DNA from: Amycolatopsis jejuensis
Lineage (GTDB): Bacteria; Actinomycetota; Actinomycetes; Mycobacteriales; Pseudonocardiaceae
Direction of reading: 5' to 3'
Length of the DNA stretch: 64,000 nucleotides
NCBI RefSeq assembly: GCF_000717335.1
Contig: NZ_JNYZ01000031.1
Span: 45,541 to 109,540, forward strand
Of the stretch, positions 53,833-61,087 are shown one piece after another; within the stretch, counting starts at the first letter, position 1, and every line of letters starts with the position of its first letter. A program made the translations under genes and the position numbers. The notes under the pieces were generated by a model that saw nothing but the letters and a program-made list of their open reading frames with translations, was not told the origin of the DNA and searched no databases.

Positions 53833-55013
53833 GTGAAGAGCCCCTTCACCCAGGCGACGAACGAGGACCAGGTGTGCTGGATCCAGTCGAGGTAGACGGA
53901 GCCGACGTCGGACACCAGCAGCGCGGCGACCACCACGATGATCGCCGCGAGGACGAGCAGCGCGACCGCACCCAGTGACACGCGGCTGCGGTGCAGGGTC
54001 GCGACCGCCTTGCCGTCGACGAGCTTGGTGCCCAGCTTGAGCCGGGTCAGGAAGGTGGACGGGTTGGACCCGGACCGGCCGTGGTCGAGGAACTCCCGCA
54101 GCGTGGCCTGGAACCCGACGGTCACCACGAGGCTCGCGCCGTGCGCGTCGGCCAGCAGCAGCGCGAGGTCCTCGGCGTTCCCGGTCGCCGGGAAGGTGAC
54201 CGCGCCGATCCCGAGGTCCTGGATCCGCTCGACGCCCGGCGCGTGCCCGTCCGGCTGCGCGGGGACGACGACCTCGCCGCCGCTGCGCAACGTGACGGTA
54301 CCGATCCCGGTCGGGTCGCCGACGATCACGTCCGGGGGGTATCCCTGCGCGCGCAACGTGTCCGCACCCGCGTCGACGCCGATCAGCACCGGCCGGTGCT
54401 CGCCGACGTACTTCTTGAGCCGCTTGAGGTCTTCCGCGTGGCCGGTGCCGCCCGCGACCACCAGCACGTGCCGGTCGCGCACCGGGACCTTCAGGTCGGG
54501 CACGCCGACGCCGTCGAGGATCAGCGTCCGCTCGCGGCGGAGGAACTCGATGGTGTTGGCCGAGAACGCCTCCAGCTGGGTCGACATCCCGGCCTTGGCC
54601 TCGATCATCTGGTCGGCGACGCTCTCCGCGGTCTGCGCGACCCCGGTGGCGAGCTGCCGCTCCCCCAGGTAGACGCCGCCCTCGTGCACGCGCAGCTTCG
54701 TGCCGTCCTTGACCGTGCGCAGCAGCTCGCCGCCCACCGAGTCGATCAGCGGGATGCCCGCCGCGACGAGGATCTCCGGCCCGAGGTTCGGGAACCGGCC
54801 CGAGATCGACGGCGACGCGTTGACCACCGCGGCGACCTCGGCGGCCACCAGCGCGTCGGCGGTGGCGCGGTCGAGGTCGAGCTGGTCGAGCACGGCGATG
54901 TCGCCCGCGCTGACCCGGCGCAGCAGCTCCCGCGTACGCCGGTCGACCCGCGCGACACCGGTGATGCCGGGGAGGGCTTCGTGGTTGCGCGCGAGTAGAC
55001 CAGTGAGCTTCAT
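53829..55013 (-). CDS. steA: SteA-like cell-division protein
   Basis: 394 residues. A thiamine-pyrophosphokinase-like core (VLIGVDAGADTLRAQGYPPDVIVGDPTGIG) lacks the Asp-rich catalytic DxDS of true kinases. There is one membrane helix near the C-terminus (about 345-370, ALLVLAAIIVVVAALL) and a short extracytoplasmic tail. Its Corynebacterium homologue SteA acts with SteB at the cytokinetic ring and controls cell separation. Here mctB occupies the neighbouring position of SteB, which I take to be the same relationship. Confidence 0.88.
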   Translation of the reverse strand: MKLTGLLARNHEALPGITGVARVDRRTRELLRRVSAGDIAVLDQLDLDRATADALVAAEVAAVVNASPSISGRFPNLGPEILVAAGIPLIDSVGGELLRTVKDGTKLRVHEGGVYLGERQLATGVAQTAESVADQMIEAKAGMSTQLEAFSANTIEFLRRERTLILDGVGVPDLKVPVRDRHVLVVAGGTGHAEDLKRLKKYVGEHRPVLIGVDAGADTLRAQGYPPDVIVGDPTGIGTVTLRSGGEVVVPAQPDGHAPGVERIQDLGIGAVTFPATGNAEDLALLLADAHGASLVVTVGFQATLREFLDHGRSGSNPSTFLTRLKLGTKLVDGKAVATLHRSRVSLGAVALLVLAAIIVVVAALLVSDVGSVYLDWIQHTWSSFVAWVKGLFT

Positions 55014-55109
55014 GGGGCTGATGGTGACAAACTTGTGCTTGCAGGCGGAGCCGACGCGCCGAGGCAGGCGTGACTCATTGTGGTGAGCCGTGTCGCGCCC
55101 CGCGCCGGT

Positions 55110-56264
55110 TCAGGGTTGGATATCCGGCCCCGCCCCCGCGAAATCGAGGTTGGACCAGGGACTCGCGGGGTCGTTCAGCAGCTGGTGGTGGACCCGGACG
55201 GCCGACGAGTACCCGGCGCCGAATTCCTCGCCGTCCAGCGCGAGCAGCCGCCCCAGCACGTATCCGGCGGACAGTTCGGCCCATGACTGGTGGTAGCGCC
55301 GGGCGACCGCACCGGCTTCGAGCACCATCAGCTCGGCGGTGAGCGCGTCGCAGTACCCGACGGCCAGCCCCCAGCGCACCAGCTCGACCGCGCGGCCGAC
55401 GTCCCAGCCGATCACGCTGTCCACGACGGCTTCCGGTGCCAGCACCCCGTCGGCGCGGAACCGCTGCTCATACCGGATGATCCGGCGCACGGTGTCGACC
55501 AGCAGCCCGGACTGCTCCCGCGCGTCGCTTTCCTCGCACCAGTGCCGGACCAGATCCGCCCAGCCGTACGCGTCGAGCTCCTTGCCGCTGCGGGCACGCA
55601 GCACGAGCACCGCAGTGGCGTCAGTGAGCTGGTGCGCGTCACCGATCAGCCGGTCCATCGCGGCCCGCCAGCCGACCGCGTCGGTGACGCCCCACCAGTC
55701 GCGCAGGCCGCGGACCTCCGCGACGTAATCGTGGTACCGCGCGTCGAGGACGTTCCAGGGCTCGGCGGACAGCACCGCCTGGTGCGCACCGCAGGCGAGC
55801 GCGTGCGCGACCGGGCCGTCGAGGTGCCCGTACCGAGCCGTGTGCAGCCGCTCGACCTGCTGTTCCACCGCGGTGACCCGATGCGGGTTCGCGGCGACCC
55901 ACGGCAGCACGGCCGCCGCGGTGACCCGCCACTCGGCGAGTGTCCCGCGGTTGAACACGACCTCTTCACCGGCGCCGAGGCCGTGCGTGGCCCAGTCGAG
56001 GTCACCGCTCAGGAAGACCACGTCGGCGCCGAAGTCCGGCAACGCGCCGCGGGTGAACACCTGCAACGACGGCTCGCCACCGTGCGCGCAGCACACCTTC
56101 GCCGGGGACCACACTCGTTGCTGCGCAAGCTGCTCCGCCTCGGCACGGTGGATCGGCACGAACAGCTCCTCATCGCCGAGGAGCGCGAGGAAGCGGTCGA
56201 GATCGTCCTCCCGCCGCGCGCGGGCGAGTTCGGCTTCGACGTCGGTCACCGTGGCCCAGGTCAT
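55110..56264 (-). CDS. Hypothetical protein, SseB-like and DUF1266 domains
   Basis: 384 residues. The first ~110 residues resemble an SseB domain (LDRFLALLGDEELFVPIHR, then ALPDFGADVVFLSGD). Residues about 190-370 match the DUF1266 pattern (WWGVTDAVGWRAAMDRLIGD, then GRAVELVRWGLAVGYCDA and SWAELSAGYVLGR). The function of neither domain is known to me. The ATG overlaps the recN stop (ATGA), so it is translationally coupled to recN, an insertion relative to M. tuberculosis. It ends 97 bp before steA starts. Confidence 0.75.
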   Translation of the reverse strand: MTWATVTDVEAELARARREDDLDRFLALLGDEELFVPIHRAEAEQLAQQRVWSPAKVCCAHGGEPSLQVFTRGALPDFGADVVFLSGDLDWATHGLGAGEEVVFNRGTLAEWRVTAAAVLPWVAANPHRVTAVEQQVERLHTARYGHLDGPVAHALACGAHQAVLSAEPWNVLDARYHDYVAEVRGLRDWWGVTDAVGWRAAMDRLIGDAHQLTDATAVLVLRARSGKELDAYGWADLVRHWCEESDAREQSGLLVDTVRRIIRYEQRFRADGVLAPEAVVDSVIGWDVGRAVELVRWGLAVGYCDALTAELMVLEAGAVARRYHQSWAELSAGYVLGRLLALDGEEFGAGYSSAVRVHHQLLNDPASPWSNLDFAGAGPDIQP

Positions 56265-58048
56265 GAGCCCTTCTTCGTGCGCTTGCGCTTGGGGCCGGGG
56301 TTCTTCGCCTTGTCCTTTTCCGCCGTGGCAAGCAGTTCTTCGGCGTGCGCGCGACCGGTTTCGGTGCCGTCCATGCCCGCGAGCATCCGGGCCAGCTCCA
56401 GCACGCGGTCGCTCTGTTCGAGCAATTTCACGCCACTGCGCGTGACGCCGCCGCTGGTGCCCTTGTCCACCACCAGATGCTGGTCGGCGAACGCAGCGAC
56501 CTGCGGCAGGTGCGTGACCACCAGGACCTGGTGCGTGCGCGCGAGCCGGGCGAGCCGCCGCCCGATCTCCACTGCGGCCCGGCCGCCGACCCCGGCGTCG
56601 ACCTCGTCGAACACCAGCGTCTGCACGGTGTCCGCGTGCGCCAGCACCACCTCGATCGCCAGCATCACGCGCGACAGCTCACCGCCGGACGCGGCCTTGT
56701 GCACCGGCAGCGGCGGCGCACCGTTGTGCGCCCGCAGCAGCAGTTCCACGTCGTCGATGCCGTCCGGACCCGCGTGCACCGCGTGCCCGTCGATCGCGAG
56801 CGCCTGCTGGTCGCCGTGTTCGGCCGGGCGCTGTTCGACGGTGATCTCCAGCTCTGCCTGGCCCATCGCGAGACCGGACAGCTCCTTCGTGATCGCGGTG
56901 GCCAGCTCGGCGGCCGCCTTGCCGCGGGCCGCGGACACCTCGGTGGCGTGCCCGACCAGCCGGACCGCCAGCTCGTCGCGGCGCAACGCGAGCGCGGCGA
57001 GTGCTTCTTCGGACGTGTCCATCGATTCGAGGCGGCGGCGGGCGTCCTCGGCCCACGCGAGCACGCCGTCGACGTCCGCGGCGTACTTGCGGGTGAGCCG
57101 TTTGAGATCTGCCTGGCGGGCGAGAACCTTCTCCAGCAACGCCGGGTCGGCGTCCAGGCTTTCGACGTAACCGCCCAGCTCCGAGCCGACGTCGCTGAGC
57201 AGCGTGACCGCCTCTTCGAGCCGCGGCACGAGGTCGCGCAACGCGGAGTCCTCGGCGGAAGCCAGCCGGCGCGCAGCCTCGCCCACGAGCCCGAGCGCGC
57301 CCGGGGCGTCGGGATCGCCGTCCTGCGCGCCGGACACCGCAGCGTGCGCCTCGGTGGCCGTGGACCGCAGCTCGTCGACCGCGGCAAGGCGCTTGATCTG
57401 CTCGGTGAGCTCGACGTCCTCGCCCGGCTCCGGCGCGACGGCGTCGATCTCGGCCAGCCCGTGTTTCAGCAGGTCCGCCTGCTGCGCCATTTCGCGGGAG
57501 CGGGTGGACCGCTCGGTGAGCTCGGTGAGCACGGCCAGCCATTCGGCCCGCACCTCGCGGTACGCGGTGAGCGGCCCGCCAACGGCGTCGCCGGCGAACC
57601 GGTCGATCACGTCCCGCTGCTCGGCCGGGCGCAGCAGCCGCAGCTGGTCGTTCTGCCCGTGCACGGCGATGACCTGCTCGGACAGCTCCGCCAGCACGCC
57701 GACCGGCACCGACCGGCCGCCGAGGTGGGCTCTCGAGCGCCCGTCGGCCGCGACCGTGCGCAGCGCGATCACGCTGCCGTCCTCGTCGACGTCGGCGCCC
57801 GCGTCGGTGACGATGCGGCTCGCCGCCTCGTCCTTGCCGAGCGTGAACCGCCCCTCGACGAAGGCCTTGAGCATTCCGTTCCGGACCTTGGACGCCTCGG
57901 CCCGCCCGCCTGACAGCAGGTGCAGGCCGGTGACGACCATGGTTTTGCCCGCACCCGTCTCACCGGTGACCACGGTGAAGCCCGGGTGCAGTTCCAGCAG
58001 GGCTTCCTCGATGACTCCGAGGCCCTGGATGCGCATCTCGGCCAGCAC
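56261..58048 (-). CDS. recN: DNA repair ATPase RecN
   Basis: 595 residues from GTG 58048; no obvious ribosome site, and an internal ATG five codons in is possible. SMC-like ATPase with Walker A TGETGAGKTM near 33-42, a central coiled-coil and a C-terminal signature motif ASGGELSRVMLAIE followed by Walker B TLVFDEVDAGVGG. It acts early in double-strand-break repair. The C-terminus is a basic tail KRKRTKKGS. Gene order tlyA-nadK-recN is conserved. Confidence 0.95.
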   Translation of the reverse strand: MLAEMRIQGLGVIEEALLELHPGFTVVTGETGAGKTMVVTGLHLLSGGRAEASKVRNGMLKAFVEGRFTLGKDEAASRIVTDAGADVDEDGSVIALRTVAADGRSRAHLGGRSVPVGVLAELSEQVIAVHGQNDQLRLLRPAEQRDVIDRFAGDAVGGPLTAYREVRAEWLAVLTELTERSTRSREMAQQADLLKHGLAEIDAVAPEPGEDVELTEQIKRLAAVDELRSTATEAHAAVSGAQDGDPDAPGALGLVGEAARRLASAEDSALRDLVPRLEEAVTLLSDVGSELGGYVESLDADPALLEKVLARQADLKRLTRKYAADVDGVLAWAEDARRRLESMDTSEEALAALALRRDELAVRLVGHATEVSAARGKAAAELATAITKELSGLAMGQAELEITVEQRPAEHGDQQALAIDGHAVHAGPDGIDDVELLLRAHNGAPPLPVHKAASGGELSRVMLAIEVVLAHADTVQTLVFDEVDAGVGGRAAVEIGRRLARLARTHQVLVVTHLPQVAAFADQHLVVDKGTSGGVTRSGVKLLEQSDRVLELARMLAGMDGTETGRAHAEELLATAEKDKAKNPGPKRKRTKKGS

Positions 58049-58145
58049 GACGCATACGGTAGCGGCCCGCACCGACCTTCTGTGCGTCCGAGGTCCGCTA
58101 ACCGTTCTTTTCGCTGGTCGAACACCTGTGCGGGCGCGTCGCGGA

Positions 58146-59063
58146 TCAGCCGCCCTGGCGCCGGTCGCGCCAGCTGCGCACCGGGAGGCCGAACTTGTAC
58201 ACCAGCCGGTCGGTGAACACGCCGTCCCACAGCCGCACGAGCCGCACCGGCTCGCGGCCGCACACCACGCGGACCGTCGCGCCCGGCGGCAGGTCGAACG
58301 ACCGCATCCCGTCGCAGGTCAGGGCCGCTTTCGGGCCGGTCGGGTCGATGCCGACGGTGATCACCGACTCGGGCGACACGACCAGCGGACGGGCGAACAT
58401 CGCGTGCGCGTTGCTCGGCACCACGAGCAGCGCCTCGACGTCCGGCCACAGCACCGGGCCGCCCGCGGAGAATGCGTACGCGGTGGATCCGGTGGGCGTC
58501 GCGCACAAGACGCCGTCGCAGCCGAAAGACGAGACGGGACGGCCGTCGACCTCGATCAGCGCGTCGAGCACCCGCTCGCGGCTGGACTTCTCGACGGCGG
58601 CCTCGTTGAGCGCCCAGGTGCGGTAGACCTCGGCCCCGTCGGCAATGACCGTGACGTCGACGGTCATCCGGTCCTCGACGTGGTACGCGCGATCGACCAC
58701 GCGCTGCACGGCGTCGGCGAGCGCGTCCGAATCGGCCTCGGCGAGGAACCCGACGCGCCCGAGGTTGACGCCCAGCACCGGAACCCGGGCCGGACGCGCG
58801 AGCTCGGCCGCGCGCAGGAGCGTGCCGTCGCCGCCGAGCACGAAGACGAGCTCCGCCCCCTCGGCCGGATTGTGTTGCGGCGCAACGACTGTGCACGGCA
58901 TGACCATGCCGCCGTCGGGGTCGATCAGCCGCTGCACGTCCTCGTCGATCACGCGCAGCCGGATGCCGGCCTTGGCGAACCGCTGGGACACCTCGCGGGC
59001 GGCCTCCCGGGTGGTGTCCCGGTCGGGGTGCACCACGAGGAGCACTTCACGTTCGGCGGTCAC
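58146..59063 (-). CDS. nadK: NAD kinase
   Basis: 305 residues from GTG 59063, which overlaps the tlyA stop (GTGA). The NAD kinase motifs GGDGTLL (77-83), LGVNLGRVGFL and the ATPTGSTAYAFSAGG loop are intact. It phosphorylates NAD to NADP with ATP or polyphosphate. The 97 bp between its end and recN contain no clear terminator. Confidence 0.95.
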   Translation of the reverse strand: MTAEREVLLVVHPDRDTTREAAREVSQRFAKAGIRLRVIDEDVQRLIDPDGGMVMPCTVVAPQHNPAEGAELVFVLGGDGTLLRAAELARPARVPVLGVNLGRVGFLAEADSDALADAVQRVVDRAYHVEDRMTVDVTVIADGAEVYRTWALNEAAVEKSSRERVLDALIEVDGRPVSSFGCDGVLCATPTGSTAYAFSAGGPVLWPDVEALLVVPSNAHAMFARPLVVSPESVITVGIDPTGPKAALTCDGMRSFDLPPGATVRVVCGREPVRLVRLWDGVFTDRLVYKFGLPVRSWRDRRQGG

Positions 59064-59881
59064 TGGGGTCCTTCCTGGACGGCAGCGCGGACGAGCCGCT
59101 CGGCATCGTCCACAGTGCCACCGGCGGCGGGGTCCGTGCGCCGGAGCCACCCGAAGTATTCGACGTTCCCGGACGGCCCCGGCAGCGGGCTCGCGACGAC
59201 CCCGCGCAGCGCCAGCCCGAGTTTCGCGGCCTCGGCGAGCACGCCCAGCACGGATTCGACACGCAGCTCCGGGTCCCGCACCACGCCGCCGCTGCCGAGC
59301 CGGTCCTTGCCGACTTCGAACTGCGGTTTGACCATCGGCAGCAGGTCGGCGCCATCGCGCGCGCACGCGGCGAGCGCGGGCAGGACCAGCTTGAGCGAGA
59401 TGAACGACAGGTCGCCGACCACCAGGTCGACCTGCCCGCCGAGGTCGTCCGGCGTGAGGTTGCGGACGTTGGTGCGATCGAGGACGACGACGCGGTCGTC
59501 GGTCTGCAGCCGCCAGTCGAGGAGCCCGCGGCCGACGTCCGCGGCGATGACTTGGGCGGCACCGTGGCGGAGGAGGACGTCGGTGAACCCGCCGGTGGAC
59601 GCGCCCGCGTCGAGACAGCGGCGGCCTTCGACGGTGAGCCCTTCGGGGCCGAATCGTTCGAGTGCGCCGAGGAGTTTGTGCGCACCGCGGGAAGCCCAGC
59701 CGGGATCGTCCTCGTCCTTGACGACGATGGGTGCGTCGTTCTCGACGCCGGTGGCGGGCTTGCTGGCGACCATGCCGCGCACGGTGACCTTGCCGCCGGT
59801 GATGAGTGCCGAGGCCTGTTCACGGGAACGGGCGAGGCCGCGCCGCACCAGTTCCGCGTCGAGGCGGGCCCGTTTGGGCAC
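59060..59881 (-). CDS. tlyA: TlyA-family rRNA (cytidine-2'-O)-methyltransferase
   Basis: 273 residues. An S4 domain (MPKRARLDAELVRRGLARSR) leads into an FtsJ-like methyltransferase with SAM motif LDAGASTGGFTDVLL and the catalytic K-D-K-E style residues, including VVGDLSFISLK and LVKPQFEVGKD. TlyA makes 2'-O-methylcytidines in 16S and 23S rRNA; loss gives capreomycin resistance in mycobacteria. GTG start. Confidence 0.95.
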   Translation of the reverse strand: MPKRARLDAELVRRGLARSREQASALITGGKVTVRGMVASKPATGVENDAPIVVKDEDDPGWASRGAHKLLGALERFGPEGLTVEGRRCLDAGASTGGFTDVLLRHGAAQVIAADVGRGLLDWRLQTDDRVVVLDRTNVRNLTPDDLGGQVDLVVGDLSFISLKLVLPALAACARDGADLLPMVKPQFEVGKDRLGSGGVVRDPELRVESVLGVLAEAAKLGLALRGVVASPLPGPSGNVEYFGWLRRTDPAAGGTVDDAERLVRAAVQEGPQ

Positions 59882-59886
59882 GGCGG

Positions 59887-60093
59887 TCAGACCTTGTCGA
59901 TGCTGGACAGGGCCACGGTCAGCTCGGTGTGCACGGCCTCGAAGCGGTCCACGTGCTCGGTGGGCGGCAGCGAGTCGAGCTCGTCGAGACCGGCGACGGC
60001 CTCGACGATCCCGGCCCGCGGGTCGGTCTGCTGCGGTCCGGGCCCGGGGATCGGCGGGGGCCCGGGAACAGGCGGTGGGACGTTCGGGTGCAC
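59887..60093 (-). CDS. Small conserved protein (Rv1693-like)
   Basis: 68 residues from GTG 60093. A proline-rich N-terminus (PNVPPPVPGPPPIPGPGP) is followed by a helical segment AVAGLDELDSLPPTEHVDRF. It is 5 bp upstream of tlyA and 16 bp downstream of the HAD gene, in the position of Rv1693. Function unknown; the proline stretch suggests a protein-interaction tail. Small but conserved in place, so likely real. Confidence 0.75.
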   Translation of the reverse strand: MHPNVPPPVPGPPPIPGPGPQQTDPRAGIVEAVAGLDELDSLPPTEHVDRFEAVHTELTVALSSIDKV

Positions 60094-60109
60094 CGCCCCA
60101 AACTACCAG

Positions 60110-61087
60110 TCAGGCCAGCCCGAGCCCGGTCACCGCCGCCTCGGCCGCGTCGCCGTCCGCGCGCACCCGCGTGACGCCCGTCCGCCACGCGGCATCGCAC
60201 AGCGCACGCAGCAGGTCGAGCCGGTCGCCTTCACCACGCACTGTGAGGACGTCCCCTTCGCCGATTTCCCAGCCCGGCCGCGGCCCGACCCGCAGTTCGT
60301 CGACAGCCTCGCTGAGCGCCGTGATATCGGCGCTCAGATGGGTAGGCCGCTCGGCTTTTCCGGCGGTCAGAATCGTGTGCGGGGTCGCGACTCCGGTGAG
60401 CACGCACAGCACGTCCAGCCCGGCCGCGACCGCCCCGGCAATGTCCGTGTCGAGCCGATCGCCGACCACCAGCGGCCGGTCCGCATTCGCCGCCCGCGCC
60501 GCCGTCTCGAACAGCAACGGCTGCGGCTTCCCGGCGACGATCGGTTCGGCCCCGGTGGCAATCCGCAGCGCCCCGACCATCGACCCGTTCCCCGGCAGCA
60601 GCCCACGCTCGCTGGGCAAGGTGGTGTCGACGTTCGTGGCCACCCACCGGGCTCCCGCCCGGATCGCGACGCTCGCCTCGGCCAGGTCAGCCCACCCGGT
60701 CTCCGGCGAATGTCCTTGCACCACGGCGGAAACGGTGTCGTCGGCCGTCCGCACCGGCTCGAGCCCCACCGCGACAATCTCGTCCCCGAGCGACGCCGTC
60801 CCGACCACGAGCACCCGCGCCCCTTGGGGCAGCCGATCCCGGAGCAGCGCGGCGGCGGCCTGGGCACTCGTGTGGACCTCGTCGGTCTCCGCGGCGAGCC
60901 CGAGGTCCCGCAAATGCTGCGCGACCGCGGACGGCGCCTTGGAGGCGTTGTTGGTCACGAACCGCACGGCCGTGCCTTGCTTGCGCACGGTGGCCACGGC
61001 GTCCGCGGCCCCGTCGATCACCTGGGAACCGTGGTAGACGGTGCCGTCGAGATCGAGCAGGACGGCGTCGTACGGAGCGTCACTCAT
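60110..61087 (-). CDS. HAD-IIA family hydrolase (NagD/Rv1692-like)
   Basis: 325 residues. HAD motif I DLDGTVYHG (nucleophile Asp12, acid Asp14), motif II in RFVTNNAS, the cap domain, the Lys in AGKPQP (motif III) and GDRLDTDIAGA (motif IV). Rv1692 is a glycerol-3-phosphate phosphatase; this would be its counterpart, recycling glycerol 3-phosphate. A ~60-residue C-terminal extension follows the HAD fold. The ATG overlaps the end of the TPR gene by 8 bp. Confidence 0.9.
   Translation of the reverse strand: MSDAPYDAVLLDLDGTVYHGSQVIDGAADAVATVRKQGTAVRFVTNNASKAPSAVAQHLRDLGLAAETDEVHTSAQAAAALLRDRLPQGARVLVVGTASLGDEIVAVGLEPVRTADDTVSAVVQGHSPETGWADLAEASVAIRAGARWVATNVDTTLPSERGLLPGNGSMVGALRIATGAEPIVAGKPQPLLFETAARAANADRPLVVGDRLDTDIAGAVAAGLDVLCVLTGVATPHTILTAGKAERPTHLSADITALSEAVDELRVGPRPGWEIGEGDVLTVRGEGDRLDLLRALCDAAWRTGVTRVRADGDAAEAAVTGLGLA

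Noticed and set aside
57204..61037. 1277-codon open frame antisense to recN, nadK, tlyA and HAD genes
   Set aside because: Runs across several well-identified genes on the other strand; serine/arginine-rich shadow.
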